From JAFMJV01 sp034436555 (lineage in GTDB: Bacteria; Chloroflexota; Limnocylindria; Limnocylindrales; CSP1-4), in assembly GCA_034436555.1 (NCBI GenBank), contig DAOTUU010000054.1, forward strand, positions 62,001-126,000: DNA of 64,000 nt, in the 5' to 3' direction. Each line of letters begins with the position of its first letter. The stretch's first letter is position 1. Under the pieces are notes generated by a model. It saw only the letters and a program-made list of their open reading frames with translations, ran no database searches and was not told where the DNA came from. Shown here piece after piece: positions 57,507 to 64,000 of the stretch. The position numbers and the translations under genes are program-made.

Positions 57507-58897
57507 CACAGGACGGGCGCTCGGCGACGCGGGTGGAGCGCGCGGTCCGCTTCCCGGCGGGCTTCATCTGGGGTTCGGGCACCTCGGCCTACCAGGTCGA
57601 GGGGGCGGTGGCGGAGGACGGACGCACGCCGTCCATCTGGGACACGTTCTGCCGCCGACCCGGCGCCGTGCTCAACGGTGATGACGGCTCGATCGCCGCC
57701 GACCAGTACCACCGCTACCGTGATGACGCCGCGCTGCTGCGCGAGCTGGGACACCGGATGTACCGATTCTCGATCGCCTGGCCGCGCATCCAGCCGGACG
57801 CGTCGGGTGTGCCGAACCAGCGTGGCCTGGACCACTACCGGCGGCTCGTCGACGCGCTGCTGGAGCAGGGCATCCAGCCGAACATCACGCTCTACCACTG
57901 GGACCTGCCGCAGTGGCTCCAGGATGCGGGCGGCTGGCCCGGCCGGGACGTCGCGGCGCGGTTCGCGGAGTACGCCGCGGTCGTGTTCCGGGCGCTCCAT
58001 GACCGCGTGGCCTGGTGGGCGACCATCAACGAGCCGTGGTGCGTCTCGCTGCTGTCACACGCGGCGGGCGTCCACGCGCCGGGCGAGCGTGACGCGGGAC
58101 GCGCGCTGCGCGCGATCCACCACGTGCTGCTGGCCCACGGCCTGGGCATCCGCGCGATGCGCGCCATCGACGCCTCGCCGCACCTGGGCATCGTGCTCAA
58201 CCCGGCGCCCGTCGTCGCGGCGCCGGGGGCCCACGGCCCGGAGCTCGAGGATGGCATCCGCGCCGTCGACGGTTACCGCAACCGGGTCTGGCTCGACACG
58301 CTGCTGGCGGGCGCCTACCCGTCGGACGTCCGGGAGCGGGCCGCACCGTTCGGGGGGTTCCCCGTGGAGGACGGGGACCTGGCGTCGATCGGCGCCCCCC
58401 TGGACTGGCTGGGCGTCAACTACTACCACGACCTCATCCTGGGCCCGGCGGATGTCGATGACGCGCTCCACCCCGGGGCGGGGCGGGTGCGCGAGGATCC
58501 GCCCGCGGGCGCGCGCACCTCGATGGGCTGGCCGATCACGCCCCATGGCCTCACCGACCTGCTGCTGCGCATCCGGACGGACTGGCCGCGGGTGCCGCCC
58601 CTGCTCGTCTCCGAGAACGGGGCGGCGTGGGACGACCCCATCGGTCCCGACGGGACGATCGACGATGAGCGGCGTCTGCGCTACCTGCGCGACCACCTCG
58701 CGGCCACCGCCGCGGCCATCGAGCAGGGCGTGGATGTGCGGGGCTATCTCGTCTGGTCGCTGCTGGACAACTTCGAGTGGGCCTGGGGATACCAGGAGCG
58801 GTTCGGGATCGTGCACGTCGATTACGCCACGCAGGTCCGCACGCCGCGGCGCAGCGCGTGGTGGCTGCGTGATGTCATCGCCGCCGACGGGTTCTGA
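57503..58897 (+). CDS. Glycoside hydrolase family 1 beta-glucosidase
   Basis: 464 residues, intracellular retaining beta-glycosidase. The acid/base is Glu177 in TINEPWC, the nucleophile Glu371 in VSENGAA. FIWGSGTSAYQVEGA at the N-terminus and LLDNFEWAWGYQERFGIVHVDY at the C-terminus are standard. No 6-phospho-specific Ser/Lys/Tyr cluster is obvious, so plain beta-glucosides or beta-galactosides are expected. Together with the ABC importer and LacI gene downstream it forms a cellobiose- or beta-glucoside-type locus. Confidence 0.95.
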   Translation: MTQDGRSATRVERAVRFPAGFIWGSGTSAYQVEGAVAEDGRTPSIWDTFCRRPGAVLNGDDGSIAADQYHRYRDDAALLRELGHRMYRFSIAWPRIQPDASGVPNQRGLDHYRRLVDALLEQGIQPNITLYHWDLPQWLQDAGGWPGRDVAARFAEYAAVVFRALHDRVAWWATINEPWCVSLLSHAAGVHAPGERDAGRALRAIHHVLLAHGLGIRAMRAIDASPHLGIVLNPAPVVAAPGAHGPELEDGIRAVDGYRNRVWLDTLLAGAYPSDVRERAAPFGGFPVEDGDLASIGAPLDWLGVNYYHDLILGPADVDDALHPGAGRVREDPPAGARTSMGWPITPHGLTDLLLRIRTDWPRVPPLLVSENGAAWDDPIGPDGTIDDERRLRYLRDHLAATAAAIEQGVDVRGYLVWSLLDNFEWAWGYQERFGIVHVDYATQVRTPRRSAWWLRDVIAADGF

Positions 58898-58932
58898 GCG
58901 TCCAGAGGGTTCCAGAGGCTCCGGGGGGAAGC

Positions 58933-59832
58933 ATGCGCACCATCACCACCACGCCGGTCTCCGTCCACGGCATCGATGCGCTGCGCCTGGACGGCGCCGC
59001 GGTCTCGGTGACGGTCACCACGTCGATGGGCCCGCGCATCCTGGGCCTGGCCGGTCCAGACGGGCGCAACCTGCTGGCGGAGCTGCCCGACGCGATCATC
59101 GACCTGCCCGGACTGCCCGCGTATCGGATGCTGGGCGGGCATCGACTGTGGCACACGCCGGAGGTCCCGGCATCCACCTACCGCCCGGACGAGGGGGCGG
59201 TCACGGTCACCGAGCTGGCGGACGGGGTCGACCTGATGGGCGCCGATGACCCGGTCCAGGGGGTGCGCAAGCGGATCGGGGTGCGGCTGGCGGGCGCGGG
59301 CGTCCTCCATGTGGAGCATGAGGTGCGCAACACGTCCGCGGCACCCGTGGCGACCGCGGCGTGGGCGATCACGCAGGTGCCGCCTCGAGGTGAGGCGTGG
59401 ATCCCGGTGGTGACGGGGCCGCAGCGCGGTCCCTACCTGCCCAACCGCGCCCTGGTGCTGTGGCCGTACAGTTCGGTGTCGGATCCGCGGCTGACGCTGG
59501 GCGACGACCTGCTGGTGGTGCGCGGCGTGGCCGGGTCCGATGGCCGCGTCAAGGTGGGCACGCAGCGCGGCCGGGGCTGGATCGCGTGGCGGGATGGCGG
59601 CACGCTCCTCGTCATCGAGGCGGCCGAGGAGCCGGGCGCGTACGGGGACATGGGCGCGGGCACCCAGTGCTATGCCTGCGGCGACTTCGTGGAGCTGGAG
59701 ACCATCTCCCCGACCGCGTCGCTCGCGCCGGGTGAGGCAGTCGTCCACCGGCAGACGTGGCGGATCGTGGCGGTCGACCCGGCTGCGGATCGACGCGACG
59801 TCATCCGGACGCTGGGTCTGGCCGCGGTCTGA
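58933..59832 (+). CDS. Galactose-mutarotase-fold protein (DUF4380-like)
   Basis: 299 residues of all-beta carbohydrate-binding fold, start TTTPVSVHGIDALRLDGAAVSVTVTTSMGPRILGLAGPDG in pattern, GGHRLWHTPEV (about residues 69-79) and TAAWAITQVPPRGEAW in the middle. It resembles the family annotated as DUF4380, related to aldose 1-epimerases; it may set the anomeric form of the sugar released by GH1 or bind it. GGGGG precedes the ATG, 35 bp after the GH1 stop, so it is likely the third gene of that operon. Confidence 0.78.
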   Translation: MRTITTTPVSVHGIDALRLDGAAVSVTVTTSMGPRILGLAGPDGRNLLAELPDAIIDLPGLPAYRMLGGHRLWHTPEVPASTYRPDEGAVTVTELADGVDLMGADDPVQGVRKRIGVRLAGAGVLHVEHEVRNTSAAPVATAAWAITQVPPRGEAWIPVVTGPQRGPYLPNRALVLWPYSSVSDPRLTLGDDLLVVRGVAGSDGRVKVGTQRGRGWIAWRDGGTLLVIEAAEEPGAYGDMGAGTQCYACGDFVELETISPTASLAPGEAVVHRQTWRIVAVDPAADRRDVIRTLGLAAV

Positions 59833-59869
59833 CGGCGGACGGACGGGCGGTCGGTGCCGCGCCGCGCGG

Positions 59870-60880
59870 TCAGGGTGGGCTCTCGCCGGAGCCTCGTGCG
59901 ATCAGCCGGGTGGGGATGACGATGCGCTGTGGCGGGCGCGCATCTCCGGCCAGGCGCGCGAACAGCAGCTCCGCGCCGGCGCGACCGATCTCGCCCGGGT
60001 CGTAGGCCATCACGCTCACCGGGACCCGCGCCAGGTCGGCCAGCTCGAAGTCGTCGAAGCCCACCACCGCGCAGCGCGCGTCCTCCGCGGCGAGCGCCCG
60101 CAGCACCCCCAGGCAGTTGCGGTTGTTCTGGGCCAGGATCGCGGTCGCCGGATCGGCGAGCCCGAGGAGCGCACGGGTCGCGGCGATGGACGTGTCGCTG
60201 CCCGTCGGGCTGATGCGCACGAGGTCCGGATCGGCAGGCAGGCCCGCGGCCGCATGTGCCGCCTGGTAGCCCCGCAGCCGTTCCAGCGAGGGCGACACGG
60301 ACAGCGCATCGCCGACGTACCCGATGCGCCGGTGGCCATGCGCGATGAGGTGTGCCGTCGCCCGCCGCGCGCCATCCTCGTTGTCCAGGACCACGGTGTC
60401 CGCCGCCACGCCTCCCGGCGCCCGGTCGAGGAACACGACCGGCACGCCCGGTCGGACGAGACCCGCGAGGTAGCGATGGTCCTGGCCCGCGGGCACGAGC
60501 AGCAGGCCCTCCACGCCCCGCCCGACCAGCCCGGCGACGAGATCCCGCTCCCGCGCGGCATCCTCGCCCGACGAGGTGAGCATGAGCGCCCGCCCGTGGC
60601 GCAGTGCCACCTGCTCCACGGCGCCCGCCAGGCTGGCGTAGAAGGGGTTGGCGAGGTCCTCGATGATGAGCCCGACGGTGGGCAGGGACAGGCCCTTGCG
60701 CAGGTTGCGGGCGGCATCGTTGCGGCGATAGCCGAGCGTCCGGATGGCCTCCTCCACGCGCGCCGCGGTGGCGGGACGCACACCCGGCTCCGCGTTCACG
60801 ACGCGCGACACGGTCTTCGCGCTCACGCCGCTCCGGCGCGCCACATCCTCGAGGGTGATCGTGGGATGGACCGTTGACAT
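59870..60880 (-). CDS. LacI-family transcriptional repressor
   Basis: 336 residues. The HTH is ITLEDVARRSGVSAKTVSRVVN (about residues 7-28), with the hinge helix RPATAARVEEAIRTLGYRRN, then a periplasmic-binding-protein effector core (TVGLIIEDLANPFYASL). I start at the ATG at 60880 because TAGCAT (60893-60888) is seven bases upstream; in-frame starts further out lie within the promoter. An operator (60875-60888) covers its start, so it should repress itself, and a twin operator covers the importer promoter. The inducer is probably a sugar taken up by that importer. Confidence 0.94.
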   Translation of the reverse strand: MSTVHPTITLEDVARRSGVSAKTVSRVVNAEPGVRPATAARVEEAIRTLGYRRNDAARNLRKGLSLPTVGLIIEDLANPFYASLAGAVEQVALRHGRALMLTSSGEDAARERDLVAGLVGRGVEGLLLVPAGQDHRYLAGLVRPGVPVVFLDRAPGGVAADTVVLDNEDGARRATAHLIAHGHRRIGYVGDALSVSPSLERLRGYQAAHAAAGLPADPDLVRISPTGSDTSIAATRALLGLADPATAILAQNNRNCLGVLRALAAEDARCAVVGFDDFELADLARVPVSVMAYDPGEIGRAGAELLFARLAGDARPPQRIVIPTRLIARGSGESPP

Positions 60881-60888
60881 CGTTGACA
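60875..60888. promoter_or_regulatory. LacI-family operator over the repressor start codon
   Basis: TGACATCGTTGACA, matching the degenerate LacI/CcpA pattern TGWNANCGNTNWCA at every fixed position. It differs from the operator at 60953 in one base. Confidence 0.75.
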
Positions 60889-60893
60889 TGCTA
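60888..60893 (-). promoter_or_regulatory. -10 element for the LacI gene (leaderless layout)
   Basis: TAGCAT on the minus strand, seven bases before the ATG at 60880. Confidence 0.5.
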
Positions 60894-60952
60894 CTCAACC
60901 CGGACGTGGCAGTGTGATCGCTCCCGCTCGGTCACCACGTGGCGACGGGGGA

Positions 60953-60966
60953 TGACAGCGTTGACA
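60953..60966. promoter_or_regulatory. LacI-family operator overlapping the importer -35 element
   Basis: TGACAGCGTTGACA; its right half is the TTGACA of the promoter, so binding would block RNA polymerase directly. Centre-to-centre distance to the first operator is 78 bp. Confidence 0.8.
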
Positions 60967-60990
60967 GGCTCGACGCACGCCCTCTACGAT
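60961..60990 (+). promoter_or_regulatory. Promoter of the sugar ABC importer operon
   Basis: TTGACA (60961-60966), an 18-bp spacer and TACGAT (60985-60990). The leader of about 65 nt carries GGAGGAG before the GTG at 61062. Confidence 0.8.
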
Positions 60991-61061
60991 GGGTCCGGAC
61001 GGTTACCGGGACCGTCGCCGGGGCCCCATGTGACGGGCCGCATGATCGGAGGAGTGGAATC

Positions 61062-62390
61062 GTGACCTCACGCACCACGGCCGCGCACACGGGACAGCCG
61101 GCGCGTCGCAGCCGTCGCGCGCTCGCAGCCGCGTGCCTCGCGGGCGCCACGCTGCTGGGCACCTCGCTGGGCGGCGCCACGGCGCTCGCCCAGGAGCCCT
61201 CGGGCGACATCTCGTTCTTCGGCTGGGACGTCGCGGACGTCACGTCCGGCCTGGGCAAGGGTTTCGAGGCGGCCCGCGTCGCGTTCCAGGACGCCAATCC
61301 GGGCGTGACCGTCACGTTCGACGCGGTCCCGTTCGGCGACTTCGTGTCCGCGGCCACCACCCGCGCCCGCGCGGGCGAGCTGGGCGACGTCGTGGAGATG
61401 CTCCCCGGTCTCAACCATGCGCCCGTGTTCGACGCGCTCGCGCCGACCACGAAGGCCGACTGGGGCGCGCTCGGGGATGAGCTGACCGGCTGGGCCGGCG
61501 GCGTCATCGACCCGGCGGACCCGGACACGTTCGCGGGCGTGCCGATCGGTGGCCAGGGCGTCATCTGGTACTACAACAAGGCGCTGTTCGAGCAGGCGGG
61601 CCTGGACCCGGCCGCCCCGCCCCAGACGTGGGCGGAGTTCGCGGATGCCGCGAACAAGCTCAAGGAGGCGGGCATCACGCCGATCGCGGCGTCCGGTGTG
61701 GACTCGTTCCTCGCCTGGTGGGCCTGGTCCAGCTTCTCGCCCCAGTACTTCACCGCGGATGACGTGCTCAAGATCCGCTCCGGCGAGATCCCGCTGAACG
61801 ATCCGCGCGTGCTCGCGTCGCTCCAGCCGGTCCAGGAGATGTTCGCCAACGGCTGGTGGAACGCGGACTATGCGGACAAGGCGTTCACGGACATGGAGTC
61901 GGCGTTCATCAACGGCCAGGTCGCGATGATCCCGGGCATCATCACCTCGATCGTGAACTGGAACGTGTGGGACGCCCAGATGGGCAAGGACGCGTACGGC
62001 GTGTTCGGCGCCCCCAAGCGGGACGACGCCACGAGCGACGGGCAGTTCTTCAACCCGACCCTCATCTACGGCGTCAACGCGGCGTCCAAGAACCCCGACA
62101 CCGCGAAGGCGTTCATCGCCTTCCTCGCGTCCAAGGAGGGGCAGGAGATCCTGCTCACCAACAGCGGCCAGTTCCCCAACCGCGCGGACATCGACCTCGC
62201 GGCGGTGGCCGGCAGCGCAGGCGCGCAGGCGATCCAGGCCGTCATCGACGCGCGCGGCGCGTCGGACGTCATCCAGAACCAGTTCTCCGCGGCGGCCCAG
62301 GGTGAGGCGTTCCAGAAGCTGACCCAGGCCATCGTGTCCGGCGACCTCCAGGGCCTCCTGGACGGCATGCAGGCGCAGCAGGGGAGCTGA
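61062..62390 (+). CDS. Sugar ABC transporter substrate-binding protein (MalE/UgpB type)
   Basis: 442 residues with a long basic signal region, hydrophobic core and cleavage near ALAQ (about residue 44). The mature type II binding protein (carbohydrate class, family 1) has DISFFGWDV, FEAARVAFQDANPGVTVTF, IWYYNKALFEQAGLDP and the aromatic-rich FLAWWAWSSFSPQYF region, typical of sugar stacking. GTG start with GGAGGAG upstream. First gene of the operon with two permeases; no ATPase is seen before the window end, so a shared MsmK-like ATPase is likely. Confidence 0.93.
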   Translation: MTSRTTAAHTGQPARRSRRALAAACLAGATLLGTSLGGATALAQEPSGDISFFGWDVADVTSGLGKGFEAARVAFQDANPGVTVTFDAVPFGDFVSAATTRARAGELGDVVEMLPGLNHAPVFDALAPTTKADWGALGDELTGWAGGVIDPADPDTFAGVPIGGQGVIWYYNKALFEQAGLDPAAPPQTWAEFADAANKLKEAGITPIAASGVDSFLAWWAWSSFSPQYFTADDVLKIRSGEIPLNDPRVLASLQPVQEMFANGWWNADYADKAFTDMESAFINGQVAMIPGIITSIVNWNVWDAQMGKDAYGVFGAPKRDDATSDGQFFNPTLIYGVNAASKNPDTAKAFIAFLASKEGQEILLTNSGQFPNRADIDLAAVAGSAGAQAIQAVIDARGASDVIQNQFSAAAQGEAFQKLTQAIVSGDLQGLLDGMQAQQGS

Positions 62391-62414
62391 TCGGCGGCCG
62401 CTCCGGCGGTCCCC

Positions 62415-63344
62415 ATGACCCGATCGGTCGAGCCGGCCACCCGCCAGGGTGGCCGGCTCCGTTCACGGCTCCGGCTCGGCGCAGGACGCAGGGATGCGCT
62501 GCTGTTCGTGCTGCCCCTGGCGGTGCTGCTGCTGGTGTTCGTGTATGCACCCATGGCGCGCCTGGTGGCCTACTCCTTCACGGAGTACAACGGCCTCCGC
62601 CCCGCGGAGTGGGTGGGCCTCGACAACTTCCGGTTCCTGCTCGACTGGCCGGACTTCCGGCGCGCCGTCGCCAACACGGTGGTGCTCGCGTTCGGCCTGC
62701 TCGTGTGGGTCGGGCTGCCGTTCCTGCTCGCGGTGGTCCTGTTCGGCCGGCGCGGCTCGAACCTGGTGCGGGCCATCCTGTTCCTGCCCGCGCTGCTGCC
62801 CGCGCTCATCGTGGGCCGCTCGTTCCGGCTCGTGCTGGCGGAGAACGGGCCCATCAACTCGGCGCTGCACGGCATCGGCGCGGACGCGCTCGCCCAGCCC
62901 TGGCTGTCGTCCGAGACGTGGGTGCTGCCCACGCTCATCGCGGTCATCGCCTGGGCGACCATGGGCACCGGCACGCTGCTGTACTCCGCGGGGCTGGCGT
63001 CCCTCTCGCGGGACTACGTGGAGGCGGCCGTGGTGGACGGCGCGCGCTGGCATCAGCTGGTGTGGCACATCTATCGCCCCGCGCTCACACCCGTAACCCG
63101 CTTCTGGGTGCTGCTGCTGACGATCGGCACGGTGACCTCCTTCTTCCCCTGGATCCTGGGCCTGACCCAGGGCGGCCCGGGCATCGCGTCGGTGACCATC
63201 GACTACCAGGTCTATCGCTCCGGCGTCCAGACCAGCCGGCTGGGCCTCGCATCGGCGATCGCGGTCGTGGGCGTCGTCGTCATCGCGATCCTGCTCGCGG
63301 GCCAGCTGGCGCTGCGCCGCATCCGCGGCCAGGACGACTGGTGA
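62415..63344 (+). CDS. Sugar ABC transporter permease (MalF type)
   Basis: 309 residues, six helices, with the first at LLFVLPLAVLLLVFVYAPMARLVAYSFTEYNG. The EAA loop reads EAAVVDGARWHQLVWHIYRPALTPV (about residues 204-228). It begins 24 bp after the binding-protein stop. With the following MalG-type subunit it forms the membrane channel. A purine-rich stretch before the ATG is weak as a ribosome site. Confidence 0.93.
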   Translation: MTRSVEPATRQGGRLRSRLRLGAGRRDALLFVLPLAVLLLVFVYAPMARLVAYSFTEYNGLRPAEWVGLDNFRFLLDWPDFRRAVANTVVLAFGLLVWVGLPFLLAVVLFGRRGSNLVRAILFLPALLPALIVGRSFRLVLAENGPINSALHGIGADALAQPWLSSETWVLPTLIAVIAWATMGTGTLLYSAGLASLSRDYVEAAVVDGARWHQLVWHIYRPALTPVTRFWVLLLTIGTVTSFFPWILGLTQGGPGIASVTIDYQVYRSGVQTSRLGLASAIAVVGVVVIAILLAGQLALRRIRGQDDW

Positions 63345-63354
63345 GCGACGTGGC

Positions 63355-64000
63355 ATGAAGGAGGGGCGCGCGCTCCGCTGGGGCTCCCGCATCGTGATGG
63401 CCGTGGCGGTCGTCGCGGTGCTGTTCCCGCTCATCTGGGTGGTGCGGGTCGCGACCAAGACCGAGGACGGCTTCATCTCCGACCCGGCCAGCCTGGGCGG
63501 CGGCTTCACCCTGGACAACTTCGGGCGTGCCTGGGATGCGGTGGACCTGGGCGGCGCCATCCTCGATTCGCTGTCCATCACGCTGCCCGGCGCCGCGCTC
63601 GCCACGTTCGTGGGGGTGCTGGCGGGCTACGCCTTCGCGAAGCTGCCGGTCCCGGCGCGTCGCCTGCTGCTGGTGCTGGCGGTGGGCGGCCTGACCATCC
63701 CCATCGCGGCGCTGGTCATCCCCCAGTTCGACCAGGCGCTGATCCTGGGCTACCTGGACACGCGCTGGGGCGTGATCCTGGTCTACGGCAGCTTCTTCGC
63801 GAGCTGGAGCAGCCTGTTCTTCTTCAGCTACTTCAAGGACCTGCCGGGCGACCTGCTGGAGGCCGCCTCGCTGGATGGTGCGAGCGCGTCCCGCGCGTTC
63901 TGGGCGGTCGCCCTGCCGCTCGCGGGACCGGCCGTGGCGGTGGGCTTCGTGCTCAACGTGTTCCTCCAGTGGAGCGAGCTGCTGCTGGGCCTCATCCTGC
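63355..64000 (+). CDS. Sugar ABC transporter permease (MalG type), cut by window end
   Basis: 215 codons are present; the gene continues past 64000. The first helix is VMAVAVVAVLFPLIWVVRVATK, with NFGRAWDAVDLGGAILDSLSITL and the EAA loop LEAASLDGASASRAFWAVALPLAGPA near residue 182. The ATG at 63355 lies 10 bp after the MalF-type stop; ribosome site weak, so translational coupling is likely. Partner of the preceding permease. Confidence 0.92.
   Translation, partial: MKEGRALRWGSRIVMAVAVVAVLFPLIWVVRVATKTEDGFISDPASLGGGFTLDNFGRAWDAVDLGGAILDSLSITLPGAALATFVGVLAGYAFAKLPVPARRLLLVLAVGGLTIPIAALVIPQFDQALILGYLDTRWGVILVYGSFFASWSSLFFFSYFKDLPGDLLEAASLDGASASRAFWAVALPLAGPAVAVGFVLNVFLQWSELLLGLIL

Overview
The window is very GC-rich (about 70 percent or more by eye), densely packed chromosomal DNA with about 62 protein genes, one tRNA gene and no rRNA, transposase, integrase, phage or CRISPR array. 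The gene content fits a free-living, carbohydrate-using heterotroph with a hydrogenase. High GC, secreted proteins with Ala-Ser-Pro-rich linkers, a group 3d-type hydrogenase, DUF1269/DUF6325/SHOCT genes and a c-di-AMP riboswitch resembling actinobacterial forms suggest a high-GC Chloroflexota lineage (Limnocylindria-like) or a deep actinobacterial relative. That placement is inference; no phylogenetic marker was tested. A recurring promoter layout stands out: at about 15 genes a TANNNT -10 element lies 6-8 bases before the start codon, implying widespread leaderless transcripts.

Layout. 1-8.2 kb (minus strand): pyrB-pyrR with a probable PyrR-binding leader, an ECF sigma/anti-sigma pair, a GalT-like protein, lipB, proline dehydrogenase and a CPA2 antiporter. 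8.3-14.8 kb: a 68-residue protein divergent from a LysR regulator, a CE7 esterase, tRNA-Gly(CCC), a secreted protein, xylose isomerase, a small membrane protein and a secreted YceI protein. 14.9-17.2 kb: a mutarotase-like protein and an MFS transporter. 17.3-23.0 kb: hoxEFUYH, a maturation protease and hypA, tightly overlapped on the minus strand. 23.4-31.6 kb: a DUF2252 protein, a transporter built from two fused AI-2E-family domains, a radical-SAM maturase with a membrane partner, and a MalT-type LuxR regulator.

31.7-36.0 kb: an uncharacterised locus with two DUF6325, two DUF1269, one SHOCT and one related small protein, plus a two-helix coiled-coil protein. 36.1-41.6 kb: a HAD phosphatase, an Asp/Asn-rich repetitive exported protein, a soluble Ser/Thr kinase, a sugar isomerase/epimerase-like protein, Sua5 and a monoacylglycerol-lipase-like hydrolase. 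41.6-48.1 kb: an FMN 2-hydroxyacid oxidase, a divergent HisD paralogue and an SDR, next to a Phd-PIN toxin-antitoxin pair; then an AstE-like deacylase, a ZIP transporter and an AbrB-Doc pair. 48.2-52.0 kb: a NitT/TauT-type ABC importer in an operon with a phosphotriesterase-like hydrolase.

52.2-64 kb: a small conserved protein, a ydaO-type c-di-AMP riboswitch before an MFS transporter, a GlsB/YeaQ protein, a group II decarboxylase, and a sugar locus. The sugar locus contains a 2-hydroxyacid dehydrogenase, a GH1 beta-glucosidase, a mutarotase-fold protein, a LacI repressor and a MalEFG-type importer. Two almost identical 14-bp LacI-family operators sit at the repressor start and over the importer promoter.

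The parts make a coherent picture. Esterase, xylose isomerase, beta-glucosidase and ABC sugar uptake point to plant-polymer or oligosaccharide use. The Hox hydrogenase would couple H2 to NAD(H), and several small stress-membrane genes and toxin-antitoxin pairs fill the gaps.
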